Assembly: GCA_029259345.1 (NCBI GenBank)
Contig: JAPDIX010000050.1
Location: forward strand, 1-50,431
Length of the DNA stretch: 50,431 nt
Origin: Archaeoglobi archaeon
GTDB taxonomy: Archaea; Halobacteriota; Archaeoglobi; Archaeoglobales; Archaeoglobaceae
Reading direction: 5' to 3'
Shown here: positions 40,834 to 49,513 of the stretch, in pieces
Position numbering within the stretch: position 1 is the stretch's first letter
Layout of the letters: each line of letters opens with the position of its first letter
The notes under the pieces: generated by a model
Told to the model about the DNA's origin: nothing
The model's input: the letters and a program-made list of their open reading frames with translations, nothing else
Database searches by the model: none
Made by a program: the position numbers and the translations under genes

Positions 40834-41979
40834 TCAAGGAATTCTGACTATATATTCCTTACCTTGGAAAAGTCTGAACTCTCCAAATTCAACTCTGTCG
40901 AAGCTTCTGTGCCTCGTCTTGAGTGTTATCTCTTTATCGCTAATTTCCTCCAACAAACCCATACCGAGATACCTTCTTCCGGAATATAGCCCCACAACCA
41001 GTCCCTTTAAGTCCTCGTAACTGAGAATGTAAACATCCTCTACATCATAAAGCTCTCTAAGGGCTCCTATTATGCTAATTTCAACATCCTTACGTTTTTC
41101 TGAAAGAATTGTCAAAAAATCGTCACCCTTCCTGACTGAAATTATTCTACATCCAAGAATGTCTTCCATGAACTCCTTGGGTATCTCCTCTCCCTCAAAA
41201 AAGTTTGTGTTCACGACCTTTGCCGCATCAACCTTTACTTCCTCAGCACCCTTGAGTTCTTTGGCATATCTCAAAGCTCTTATTCTTGATCTCTCCTCTC
41301 TGCTTCTCTCCACCACGTATCCCTTTTCAACCTCAAAAACTTTCCAGTCCTTCAGAAAGTTCGGGGTTGGATGGAAAGATGCAATTACATCGGGTTGTAT
41401 AATCTCCAGCTTCGCGAGTTTGTAATCTTTTGCCCTTGCCCCCCTTATCCATCCCGTTGTGTCAACTATGTTCCTCCCTTTCTTCTTCTCAAGCTCTTTC
41501 CAGAGCCTTGAAACCCCTCTCAGACATTTAGCCTCTCTGCCCATCGGAGAAATTACCCCGGTAAAAAAGCCGTTTATCATCTCTGCCTGCGAAAGTGATA
41601 CGCAACCATTTACAAAACCGTATCCCATTGCACCGGGATGAGCTATGTCCGACTGTCCTATATCCAGATCGAGGACATAACCCCCATCCGATTTGTTCGC
41701 CAGATATGTTGCTAACGTGCTCTTTCCACTATCTGTGGTGCCAAAAATGAAAATGGAATCCCAGTCAGCCTCAACCAGCTTTTCCCAGCTTTCCGGAATG
41801 GTTCTGCCATCAACAACTATGTAATCCCCTTTTACTTCAATCTCGCAGTCTTTTTTACAGTAAATCGGAATGTATTTATCGGAGACGAAGTTATCTAACT
41901 CAGCCCCAAGAACCTCTGCTTCTCCCTCAATCTTTACGTCTCCTCTCGCAAGGACGGTTTTACCCTTACTAACCTTCAT
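40834..41979 (-). CDS. Clp1/Grc3-like polynucleotide 5'-hydroxyl kinase
   Basis: A 381-residue protein. After an N-terminal beta domain the Walker A loop is FGTTDSGKSTLATYLA (about 88-103), followed by GGYVLDLDIGQSDIAHPGAMG and VDTTGWIRGARAKDYKLAKLE, the Clp1 lid/clasp region, and a C-terminal domain. Characterised archaeal relatives phosphorylate 5'-OH RNA and DNA ends, for example after tRNA splicing. I chose the ATG at 41979; an upstream in-frame start at 42030 lies within the preceding gene. Overlaps the exported protein gene by 11 bp. Confidence 0.9.
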   Translation of the reverse strand: MKVSKGKTVLARGDVKIEGEAEVLGAELDNFVSDKYIPIYCKKDCEIEVKGDYIVVDGRTIPESWEKLVEADWDSIFIFGTTDSGKSTLATYLANKSDGGYVLDLDIGQSDIAHPGAMGYGFVNGCVSLSQAEMINGFFTGVISPMGREAKCLRGVSRLWKELEKKKGRNIVDTTGWIRGARAKDYKLAKLEIIQPDVIASFHPTPNFLKDWKVFEVEKGYVVERSREERSRIRALRYAKELKGAEEVKVDAAKVVNTNFFEGEEIPKEFMEDILGCRIISVRKGDDFLTILSEKRKDVEISIIGALRELYDVEDVYILSYEDLKGLVVGLYSGRRYLGMGLLEEISDKEITLKTRHRSFDRVEFGEFRLFQGKEYIVRIP

Positions 41980-42892
41980 TTTGTGTTGTGTTAAAGGATA
42001 TATGCCATGACAGTATGTTCGGCTGTGCATTCACAACCTTTGTAAAGTTCTTATCCTCCATTACCGCTATGCTAAGCCCATCGTCGAAATTTTTGACCTT
42101 GTAGTACTCAAAATTCTTCTCGCTCTCGTTCATCCCACCGAAGAAGTAGTTGCCAATGAAGTGCATTGCCCATATTTTTTCGTAGCTGGTGTTGACGAAG
42201 TTATACCTGTAACCCTCAAAGAAGAAATCCGCAACACTCTCATTGCCCGACTTAAATGAAGCTCTCACAAGATCACCGTACGTGAAAAATGCATAGGCAA
42301 AGCTTCCGTTTATACGGGAGAGGTATTGGTATGTTTCATTCCCTGCTGAAACGCTCTTACCCTCAATAACATCAATTGCTTTCTCAACAAGTGGCTTGTA
42401 GCCTACTATTATCGGTGAAGTTTGGTTAACAAGAGCAATACCTCCCCTTCTAACCTGTAGGGTGAAGTTTCCATACCTCACCTCATCTTCTTTTGCGAAG
42501 TAAATCTTACCCATGTTGGCGTCAACAAAGTATAGTGAGATAGCAGTCCTGTAATCTGCAACAAGAACATTTGAAATGCCCGAAGGCGTCTCTAAAACTG
42601 CCCTGCTGAAAACGGCACCGATAAGCACATCTTGGAGATTTGAATTTATGTACTCTCTCATCGGGTCATTGGACTCAAGTTGGGCAAGGTGTGTGAAATT
42701 GAAATACTTAAAGTAATAAACACCACCCGGAGTCCAGTTAACATAACTCCTGAAATCGTCAAGTCTATAGCTAACTGGCCGATGCTCAGCTGAGCCACCT
42801 TTCATCATGTATGCAAAGACGGAGCCGAGCATGATTAACGCAAGTAGGAAAGCAAGAATTCTTGCTGATTTTCTCTCCATCCTTCGAGCCAT
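41969..42892 (-). CDS. Uncharacterised membrane-anchored exported protein rich in N-glycosylation sequons
   Basis: A 307-residue protein. The N terminus is basic (MARRMERKSAR) and then hydrophobic (ILAFLLALIMLGSVFAYMM), a signal anchor. The rest is predicted extracellular and aromatic-rich, with about eleven N-x-S/T sequons (NWT, NFT, NQT, NET, NGS, NES, NTS and others), so it is likely a glycoprotein. No known domain or PGF-CTERM tail is seen. The longer frame up to 43102 was rejected because it would overlap the divergent thymidylate synthase gene. The Clp1-like gene overlaps its end. Confidence 0.6.
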   Translation of the reverse strand: MARRMERKSARILAFLLALIMLGSVFAYMMKGGSAEHRPVSYRLDDFRSYVNWTPGGVYYFKYFNFTHLAQLESNDPMREYINSNLQDVLIGAVFSRAVLETPSGISNVLVADYRTAISLYFVDANMGKIYFAKEDEVRYGNFTLQVRRGGIALVNQTSPIIVGYKPLVEKAIDVIEGKSVSAGNETYQYLSRINGSFAYAFFTYGDLVRASFKSGNESVADFFFEGYRYNFVNTSYEKIWAMHFIGNYFFGGMNESEKNFEYYKVKNFDDGLSIAVMEDKNFTKVVNAQPNILSWHISFNTTQNEG

Positions 42893-42977
42893 GCTACTAC
42901 GCTTTATGATGGCAGATAAAACTTTTGCTAATTGAAACCGATGTCTCTTTATACCGGTAAACCCACTATGAAAGCCA

Positions 42978-44252
42978 ATGATACTGGCAAGCTCTCCAGC
43001 AGAAGCAAAGGAAATGCTAATTGGGAAAGTACTGGAGGAAGGAGAATTGTGTCGGTCAAGATTCGGCAACTTTTTCTCAGTCAAGCCATCACTTGTGGTC
43101 ATCGAGAAGGCAGAGTATTTCGGCCATGAGTTTGACTACGATGTTTGTGGGGAGAAATACAGCGAGAGATTTTTGAAATGTTCAGATGTTGCTGCTGATA
43201 AGTTGAGAAAGTCTCCACACTCTAGAAGAGTTTCTGTTCCTATTTGGTATCCTAAGGACCACCTGTGCAGAAATCCCGCAGCGATTACGGAAATTTCGTT
43301 CCTCGTTGTTGATGGGAAGCTACACCTTACTGCCTTCGTCAGATCTCTCGATTGCTTGAACTATTTCGAACACAACTTTGACTTTCTTTTGAACTCCCTC
43401 GAAGAAATTTCGAGAAAGAGCGGGATTGAAGTGGGGAGTGTTGCGATGCTCATTGCTGTCCCGCACATCTACACGAGAGATATTGACAGGGCCAAGAGCT
43501 ATGAAAGGAGCTTTAAAGAGTTTTTTGGACATCATAACCTCGCAACACACCTTGTTGAGGACTACATCTCCTCAGCATGGCATTCTGCTCTTGAAGTGAT
43601 TTACACCAGTGGAAAAAGGAAGAGAACGGAGTGGGGAGACATATTTGAGGGGCAGGGGGAGAGTCTGTTTGTCCACAGACTTTTCGTGGAGGTTAAAAAA
43701 CCGGAAGAGAACAGGTTGCATGACAAGGCGCCCTTTACGGAGAAGTATGGGATGGATTACGCTCACAACTACATCATATATGCAGCAAAGCTTGACGGAG
43801 AGGTGAGAGAAAGCATACTGAAGGAGGGAGAGGAATACACTTACGCTGAGAGAGCTAGATACTGTGAAAAAGACGATGTAAGGGTTGATCAGCTCTACAC
43901 CGTCATGAAAAAGCTTAAGGAAGACAGATGCAGGAGGGATTGCTACGTCGGTATCTCAAGACCTTGGGATCTTTTGAGCGATGATCCACCGTGTTTAAGG
44001 GGCTATCAGTTTACAAAATTTAAGGAGAAGCTTTACGGAACGTTTTACATGCGTTCAAACGATGCATATGGAGCGATGCATGCGAACATGTTTGCATTCG
44101 CTCTCCTCACCAAATACATGGCAGAAATGTCTGGTTTCGGAGATTATGGTTACAACCACTTCGCTCTCGATGCTCACATATATTCTGAGTTCGTAGATGC
44201 TGTTAGGGAGATACTCTACCCCGAATCACCCTCCTACTCGGATTTTCTGTAA
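42978..44252 (+). CDS. thyA: Thymidylate synthase with tandem ThyA domains (single-chain pseudodimer)
   Basis: A 424-residue protein. The C-terminal half (about 190-424) has ThyA hallmarks: YTYAERARY, DQLYTVMKKLKEDRCRR with R319-R320, catalytic C339 in DPPCLRG, YMRSNDAYG (R359, D362), N370, and H400/Y402 in DAHIY. The N-terminal half repeats the same pattern: SRR (83-84), NPAA with A102 at the catalytic Cys position, FVRSLD (R122, D125), N133 and HIY (H163, Y165). ThyA is normally a homodimer with the arginine pair donated across the interface, so the first half may serve as the dead partner. Family typical length is about 220-260, so this is nearly double. Makes dTMP from dUMP; cofactor probably a folate or methanopterin derivative. 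Confidence 0.8.
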   Translation: MILASSPAEAKEMLIGKVLEEGELCRSRFGNFFSVKPSLVVIEKAEYFGHEFDYDVCGEKYSERFLKCSDVAADKLRKSPHSRRVSVPIWYPKDHLCRNPAAITEISFLVVDGKLHLTAFVRSLDCLNYFEHNFDFLLNSLEEISRKSGIEVGSVAMLIAVPHIYTRDIDRAKSYERSFKEFFGHHNLATHLVEDYISSAWHSALEVIYTSGKRKRTEWGDIFEGQGESLFVHRLFVEVKKPEENRLHDKAPFTEKYGMDYAHNYIIYAAKLDGEVRESILKEGEEYTYAERARYCEKDDVRVDQLYTVMKKLKEDRCRRDCYVGISRPWDLLSDDPPCLRGYQFTKFKEKLYGTFYMRSNDAYGAMHANMFAFALLTKYMAEMSGFGDYGYNHFALDAHIYSEFVDAVREILYPESPSYSDFL

Positions 44253-44254
44253 AG

Positions 44255-45058
44255 TTGGAAAAACAACTTAGTGAAAAAGTTAAAAGTCTCCAAATTCTTT
44301 TTGGCGCAATGATATCCGAAGCAATTGCTGCACTTTCACTGCTCCCGATGATTGCGTACGTCCATACGAAAAAGAGATGGCTTGGTTTTACTGCATGGCT
44401 AATATTTGCAATTGCATGCCTGACAAAGATTCCAAACTATATAGAATCTTCAGACTACTACAACACCGTTGTTTTCTTTCTCGCTTTCATTTTCTTCATC
44501 CTCCTATCAGTTTCAATCTTGAAAAAGAACTCGGAAGTGTTTGTTGAAGTTACGGCCTTCTCAGCCCTCGCATGTGCCGTTTACTTTCCCTTTGCTTTTA
44601 TTAGTTCTCTAAACACGTGGGTAATCTACAACACAGTAGCTCTTACAGTAATGCTTGGTAACTCCTTAGGCTTCAGCATGCAGAGTTACGGTGACGAGGT
44701 TATTCTAAATGCAAAGAGCGTAAAAATAATTCTTGCCTGCACCGCGATTGAGAGCATAGCCCTATTCACCGGTGCCACACTTGGGATAAAAGCAGACAGA
44801 ATTAGAAAGGTAAAAGCATTCTTGATCTCAGTCCCGGCGATCTATATTTTGAATCTTTTCAGAAATGTATTCGTTATTGTAGCCTTCGGATACTCTTGGT
44901 TTGGTGAGAACAGCTTTTATTTAGCACATCATGTTATAGCAAAAATACTTTCCACCTTTACCCTGATTCTGATCGCCTATGCTGTTTTCAGAATACTTCC
45001 CGAACTTGCGGAACTGATTTATTCACTCAAGGATGAAATGTTCGGAGGGGGAAGATGA
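44255..45058 (+). CDS. artA: Archaeosortase A (ArtA)
   Basis: A 267-residue membrane protein with seven to eight predicted helices and the exosortase/archaeosortase catalytic triad: C162 in ACTAIES, R203 in LFRNVF and H225/H226 in YLAHHVIAK. ArtA cleaves PGF-CTERM proteins and allows C-terminal lipid attachment. The start is a TTG at 44255, three bases after the thyA stop; an ATG at 44309 is possible but would lose part of the first helix. It is followed by the archaetidylserine-pathway genes, the known ArtA-linked context. No PGF-CTERM substrate is encoded in this window. Confidence 0.88.
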   Translation: MEKQLSEKVKSLQILFGAMISEAIAALSLLPMIAYVHTKKRWLGFTAWLIFAIACLTKIPNYIESSDYYNTVVFFLAFIFFILLSVSILKKNSEVFVEVTAFSALACAVYFPFAFISSLNTWVIYNTVALTVMLGNSLGFSMQSYGDEVILNAKSVKIILACTAIESIALFTGATLGIKADRIRKVKAFLISVPAIYILNLFRNVFVIVAFGYSWFGENSFYLAHHVIAKILSTFTLILIAYAVFRILPELAELIYSLKDEMFGGGR

Positions 45059-45642
45059 TAGAGAGGAGCGGATATGGTATAATAATCGCCTGCCTTCTGC
45101 TTGCCTTACTATCTTACTTACTGTATCTGCCACTTTCCCTTCTATTCATTATCGGGGCACTTTTCACTGCATACTTCTTTCGCGACCCTTACAGAGAGAT
45201 TGAAGAGGGTGTGATATCTCCAGCAGACGGTAAAATTGATTATATTGAGGGTAGAAGACTTGAAATCTTCATGTCTCCTTTTGACTGCCATGTAAACAGA
45301 TCTCCGGTGAGTGGTAGAGTTTTATCTGTAAAGTACATCGAGGGCAGCACACCTCCAGCGTTTATCAGGAAGAAGGGTGTGAGGACGAATGAGATACTAA
45401 TCAAATCGGAGGATGAAATTTATAGAGTTCTGCAAATAGCAGGAATTTTTGCGAGGAGAATCGTTAGCTACGTTAAAGAAGGAGACATCGTCAATAAGGG
45501 GGATAAAATCGGGATGATTCGTTTCGGTTCGAGGGTTGTTCTGGAAATCCCTGATGGGTATAGATTTGTCAGAAAGGTTGGCGAAAAGGTTAAAGCTGGT
45601 GAAACAGTTGCATTGAAAGATGAGAGTATTCAGGGAAGTTAG
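45055..45642 (+). CDS. asd: Archaetidylserine decarboxylase (PssD/PSD-like proenzyme)
   Basis: A 195-residue phosphatidylserine-decarboxylase-related protein of the small type. Two N-terminal membrane helices are followed by SPADGKIDYIEG (55-66), MSPFDCHVNRSPVSGRV (73-89) and the self-cleavage region RFGSRVVLEIP, where G158-S159 would generate the pyruvoyl group. It decarboxylates archaetidylserine to archaetidylethanolamine. It overlaps artA by 4 bp and the synthase gene by 23 bp. Confidence 0.9.
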   Translation: MIERSGYGIIIACLLLALLSYLLYLPLSLLFIIGALFTAYFFRDPYREIEEGVISPADGKIDYIEGRRLEIFMSPFDCHVNRSPVSGRVLSVKYIEGSTPPAFIRKKGVRTNEILIKSEDEIYRVLQIAGIFARRIVSYVKEGDIVNKGDKIGMIRFGSRVVLEIPDGYRFVRKVGEKVKAGETVALKDESIQGS

Positions 45643-46285
45643 CCTGGCCGACTCGTTGACAGTTCTCAACGCCCTTTTTGGATTCTCCGCGATCACGTAC
45701 CTTCTTCTTTATGGTCTGAGGATTGAAGCCTTTGCTTTGTTCTATTTCTCAACATTTGCCGATGGCATTGATGGTTTCATAGCAAAAAAAACTGAAAAAA
45801 GCCCGTTCGGAAAAGAACTCGATTCTCTAGCAGACTCCATATCTTTTGGCGTATTTCCTGCCACACTCATGGTAAAATTCAATCCAAATCTCTTTCCTTT
45901 CGCAGCCCTCTTTCTTGCCTTCTCAATACTGAGGCTTGCAAGGTTCAATGTGGTAGATTTCTCCGACTTTTACGGTCTTCCCACGCTTGTGGCTGCTCTC
46001 ATTGTAACATCTCTCATTAGAATATCTTCGGATTATCACACTCTCGCCTTTACAGCTTTTCTCCTCTCGTGTCTCATGATCTGCGACATCGTGTATCCGA
46101 GAGTTAACGATGCGATGGCTTTGTTCGTTATAGCAATCGTTTTGGTGTCGGCAATTTTCTTTGTGGAAATGTGCTATGCAATACTCCTTCTTGCTGGGAT
46201 ATATACTGCTTATCCATTAATCCGCGAGGTGGTAGAAAAATGGAGGGAAAGGAGATTGAAGAAGCTGCTTTCGAGGCAGGAATAA
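45620..46285 (+). CDS. pssA: Archaetidylserine synthase (CDP-alcohol phosphatidyltransferase family)
   Basis: A 221-residue membrane protein with about seven helices and the CDP-alcohol phosphotransferase motif, ADGIDGFIAKKTEK followed by GKELDSLADSISFG (D48/D51, G64, D68, D72), with a Lys where Arg is usual. It makes archaetidylserine from CDP-archaeol and serine, the substrate of the adjacent decarboxylase. In haloarchaea PssA and PssD are needed for ArtA-dependent processing. It overlaps mptD by 46 bp. Confidence 0.9.
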   Translation: MRVFREVSLADSLTVLNALFGFSAITYLLLYGLRIEAFALFYFSTFADGIDGFIAKKTEKSPFGKELDSLADSISFGVFPATLMVKFNPNLFPFAALFLAFSILRLARFNVVDFSDFYGLPTLVAALIVTSLIRISSDYHTLAFTAFLLSCLMICDIVYPRVNDAMALFVIAIVLVSAIFFVEMCYAILLLAGIYTAYPLIREVVEKWRERRLKKLLSRQE

Positions 46286-46575
46286 AGCTCGGAGCTTTAT
46301 TTCATCAGTTTGTAGGCATGCCAGTGTCTGAAAAGAACGCAGAAATAGTTGAGAAGGCAATGGAGAGCTGCATACTTCTTCAGCCATACGTGGTCGAAGC
46401 GGAAGTTAAGATTAATAGAGATAGGCTCAAAGAAGTTTCTGCGTTCGGATACACCTCTCTCTTGCCTGACATGATTTACGCAAGGGTTGTGGTTGAAGTC
46501 GGAGGTTCCCGGGTATCTGCGGTTCTTGAGTGGGATGAGGAGCTCAAATACCCTCTCATGAAGCTCATTCGATGA
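46240..46575 (+). CDS. mptD: Dihydroneopterin aldolase MptD (DUF381)
   Basis: A 111-residue protein of the archaeal DUF381/MptD family, which cleaves 7,8-dihydroneopterin to 6-hydroxymethyl-dihydropterin for tetrahydromethanopterin. Signature segments are AAFEAGIKLGALFHQFVGMP (about 8-27) and PDMIYARVVVEVGGSRV. Start chosen at the ATG preceded by GAGGTGGT; the longer in-frame start at 46171 overlaps pssA too far. MptE, the next enzyme, is encoded at 23.6 kb. Confidence 0.9.
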   Translation: MEGKEIEEAAFEAGIKLGALFHQFVGMPVSEKNAEIVEKAMESCILLQPYVVEAEVKINRDRLKEVSAFGYTSLLPDMIYARVVVEVGGSRVSAVLEWDEELKYPLMKLIR

Positions 46576-47224
46576 CCGTGCCAATTACTTCCCCATGCAA
46601 GGCTTTCAACAAATTCTCAGGCTCTCCGAGTATTATGTAGGTTTTTATCTTGCTCCTTTCAATAATTTTTGCTGCTAAAAGGTCAATGACAACATTTGCC
46701 CCAGCTCTCATCGAACCCTTCGCCACTATTTCTACAAGCTGAGATGGATCCAGTCTTTCAAATTTCACGGCATTTCTGTTTCTCTTCGGATCGTCAGAAT
46801 ATACCCCATCTATGTTTGTTGCATTCACAAACAAATCTGCTTTTATGAATTCTGCAAGCAACGCTGCTGTCGCGTCTGTTGTATGTCCTGGAAACGTTCC
46901 GCCCATAACCACAGCTTTGTTAAGCTTGGCCAACTCCTCAGCATCAAAAAAATCAACTGGTACTCTCTTCGCAGCATTTTTCATCGCAGAGATCAGCAAC
47001 ATGGCATTCATTCTCGTTGCAGCAATGCCAATATAGTCGCAGAAAGTTTCACTCGCACCAAGCTCCCTTGCCTTGCTTATATATTCCCTCGCAAGCTTTC
47101 CCCCACCAACAACGACAAATAGCTGATTTTTTTCCGAAATTGTATCGAGAACTCTGCCAAACTCCTTAATTCTGCCCGAATCATCTCCAAAGACTGAGCC
47201 ACCAAGTGACACTACGATTTTCAT
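46565..47224 (-). CDS. pyrH: Uridylate kinase (archaeal UMP kinase)
   Basis: A 219-residue amino acid kinase-fold enzyme, KIVVSLGGSVFGDDSGRI at the start, VVVGGGKLAREYISKARELG, VVMGGTFPGHTTDATAALLAEF, and LFVNATNIDGVYSDDPKRNR. It phosphorylates UMP to UDP. It converges with mptD, overlapping 11 bp. The TATA-like sequence is about 29 nt upstream. Confidence 0.94.
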   Translation of the reverse strand: MKIVVSLGGSVFGDDSGRIKEFGRVLDTISEKNQLFVVVGGGKLAREYISKARELGASETFCDYIGIAATRMNAMLLISAMKNAAKRVPVDFFDAEELAKLNKAVVMGGTFPGHTTDATAALLAEFIKADLFVNATNIDGVYSDDPKRNRNAVKFERLDPSQLVEIVAKGSMRAGANVVIDLLAAKIIERSKIKTYIILGEPENLLKALHGEVIGTVIE

Positions 47225-47260
47225 CAGAACTTTTTGAGCATTCCTGTTTTTATAATCTTT

Positions 47261-48025
47261 TCAATACGGAAAGTATTCAAACCAGTCGGTTTCATAGTCT
47301 TCCAGCCTGCCCAAATCTGAAAACTTGATTAGCTCAGTTTCGATGGGTATTTCAGCAATGTACTCTATTTTGTACTTTCTGGCAAGTTCTGAAGCCTTTC
47401 CCTTTCCGAATATGTAGCTCTTGTGGCCACAATTTGGACACTCGAAGTAGCTCATGTTCTCTACCAGACCGAGAACAGCGGTTTTGGTTTCTTCAGCCAT
47501 ATTTATCGCCTTCTCCACAACCGCTGCTGTTAGTTCCTGCGGTGTTGAAACAATAAGAGCTCCATTTAGCTTCGCATCCTGCATTATTGTGAGGGGAGCA
47601 TCTCCTGTTCCCGGAGGCAAGTCAATCAGCAGGTAGTCAAGTTCTCCCCACGCAACCCTGCCGAGAAACTCTCTCAGCATCCCGGCAATTAAAGGCCCCC
47701 TCCATATCACAGGTGTCTCTGTTTTGGGTAGAAGAAACTGTATTGACATAACCCTTATCCCGTATTTTTGAGTTAGAACGGGTTCAAGCCCCTCATCACT
47801 TACTGAAAGTCTGGCATTCTGTATGCCGAATAAATACGGAATGCTGGGGCCTAAAAAATCAGCGTCGAGTATTCCAACCTTTTTCCCATGTCTTGCATAG
47901 TGCACAGCAAGAAGCGCTGTTGCTGTTGATTTTCCAACCCCTCCCTTGCCACTCATCACGGCAATCTTGAAAGCTATTCTATCGAGCCTCTCCTTAATAT
48001 CCGAGTCAGTTACCCTTCTCTGCAT
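47261..48025 (-). CDS. Mrp/NBP35-type iron-sulfur cluster carrier ATPase
   Basis: A 254-residue P-loop ATPase with the deviant Walker A MSGKGGVGKSTATALLA (about 24-40), GILDADFLGPSIPYLFG, LLIDLPPGTGDAPLTIMQ and a C-terminal cysteine pair in FECPNCGHKS that likely binds a bridging [4Fe-4S] cluster in a dimer. It has no N-terminal ferredoxin or DUF59 domain. It delivers Fe-S clusters to target proteins. Confidence 0.92.
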   Translation of the reverse strand: MQRRVTDSDIKERLDRIAFKIAVMSGKGGVGKSTATALLAVHYARHGKKVGILDADFLGPSIPYLFGIQNARLSVSDEGLEPVLTQKYGIRVMSIQFLLPKTETPVIWRGPLIAGMLREFLGRVAWGELDYLLIDLPPGTGDAPLTIMQDAKLNGALIVSTPQELTAAVVEKAINMAEETKTAVLGLVENMSYFECPNCGHKSYIFGKGKASELARKYKIEYIAEIPIETELIKFSDLGRLEDYETDWFEYFPY

Positions 48026-48151
48026 AACTGCCTTACAGCACCAGGGTTTTTAACTTCTTAGGAGACCACACATTTCGGCTGGCATTATTCTATCAAAAAA
48101 GGGGCATTTAGCTATCCATAAATTTTTATTTTTAAGTGTATTAGGAGTTGT

Positions 48152-49513
48152 GTGTATGACGTGGCTATTGTAGGTGCTGGCGTTACAGGATGTTTTGTCG
48201 CGAAAGAACTGTCGAAGTACAATCTGAAGGTTATCGTGTTTGAAAGGAAAGCTGCAATGGGGCTTGAGCAGACTAAAGGATGTTCTGGAGTTATTCATGC
48301 TTTCCAGCTACCGTTCAACTCTTTAAAAGGGAAACTCTGCCTCGAAGGAAATGCAATAATGGACGAGGAAAGTGAAGAACTCGGATTCTCCTTCAAAAGA
48401 GTCGGTCTGTTGCTTGTGGCAACTAACAGGATTACCAAGATTTTACTGCCAGTTCTGAAAGCGTATTTCTCAAGATATGTAGAGGTGAAAAGGATAGAAA
48501 AGAAAGAAATACTTGAAATGGAGCCAAATTTAAGGGAAAACGTAAAAGGGGGTTTGCTTTTCCCTTCAGCAGGTGTTGTTAATCCTGTTGAAATGACCTA
48601 CGCGGCTTATAGGTTTGCAAAGGAAAATGGTGTTGAGTTCAAGTTCAACAGCAAGGTTGAGGACATTTCGAGAAAGCCCAACAGCTTTGTGCTAAAAACT
48701 TCAGATGGGGAATTTGAAGCAAAATATGTCTTGAACTGTGCTGGAGTTTACGCTGATGATGTGGCAAAGATGGTTGGCTACGAACTCAAAATAACACCGG
48801 GAAAGGGATCGCACATAGTCTTCAATGAAAAAGGGTTCTCAAACCATCTGATTGCTGCGATACCGTTAAAGCCAGACAAGAGAACAAAAGGTGGCGGAGC
48901 ATTGGTCAGCATAGATGGAAAGGTGATATGGGGACCAAATCTGGTTGATGTGGAGAGCAAGGAGGATACGAGTGTGACAAGGGAAGAGATTGAAGGTTTA
49001 AAAAGGAAGTTCGGAAGATTGTTCAAAAAGCTGCCTAAGGATGTAATAGCCTACTACGCGGGAGTTAGGTCTATTGCTGGTAATGACTTCGTTATCAATC
49101 AACCAATAAGGAATTTTATAAATGTTGCAGGAATTCAAAGTCCTGGTCTGACAGCTGCACCAGCAATAGCAAGGAGAGTTGTGAGAATGCTCGCCGCGAG
49201 CGGGCTTGAGTTAAAGAAGAAGGAGAATACAATCAAATACAAGTTTACGAGGATCAGAGAGTTAAGCAAAGATGAAATAGAGAAAGTAGTGGAGCAAAAC
49301 CCAGATTATGGCGAGATTATATGTCTCTGCAACCTCGTAAGCAAGGCGGAAATTCTGGAAGTTGCACGAGACTTTCCAAGCTTTGACGCTGTAAAACACA
49401 TTACAAGAGCAGGGATGGATTGTAACAAATGTCATGCAGACATAATAGTTTTAATGCAGAGAGAGTGTAATAAAACTGTAAAAGATTGTACTGGAAGTGA
49501 ACTAGTATGGTAG
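48152..49513 (+). CDS. FAD-dependent oxidoreductase, GlpA-like with C-terminal BFD-like [2Fe-2S] domain
   Basis: A 453-residue flavoprotein of the DAO/glycerol-3-phosphate dehydrogenase family. The dinucleotide-binding motif is VAIVGAGVTGCFVAKEL (4-20); GLLLVATN and MEPNLRENVKGGLLFPSAGVVNP are typical of the family. The C-terminal domain has C391-x-C393 and C424-x2-C427, the BFD-like iron-sulfur pattern. The start is a GTG after GGAG. It overlaps a second, shorter flavoprotein gene by 7 bp. It may oxidise glycerol-3-phosphate or 2-hydroxyglutarate-like substrates; the true substrate is not evident. Confidence 0.85.
   Translation: MYDVAIVGAGVTGCFVAKELSKYNLKVIVFERKAAMGLEQTKGCSGVIHAFQLPFNSLKGKLCLEGNAIMDEESEELGFSFKRVGLLLVATNRITKILLPVLKAYFSRYVEVKRIEKKEILEMEPNLRENVKGGLLFPSAGVVNPVEMTYAAYRFAKENGVEFKFNSKVEDISRKPNSFVLKTSDGEFEAKYVLNCAGVYADDVAKMVGYELKITPGKGSHIVFNEKGFSNHLIAAIPLKPDKRTKGGGALVSIDGKVIWGPNLVDVESKEDTSVTREEIEGLKRKFGRLFKKLPKDVIAYYAGVRSIAGNDFVINQPIRNFINVAGIQSPGLTAAPAIARRVVRMLAASGLELKKKENTIKYKFTRIRELSKDEIEKVVEQNPDYGEIICLCNLVSKAEILEVARDFPSFDAVKHITRAGMDCNKCHADIIVLMQRECNKTVKDCTGSELVW

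Noticed and set aside
42893-43102. 70-residue N-terminal extension of the exported protein
   Set aside because: It would be antisense to the thymidylate synthase gene and displaces the signal anchor from the N terminus.
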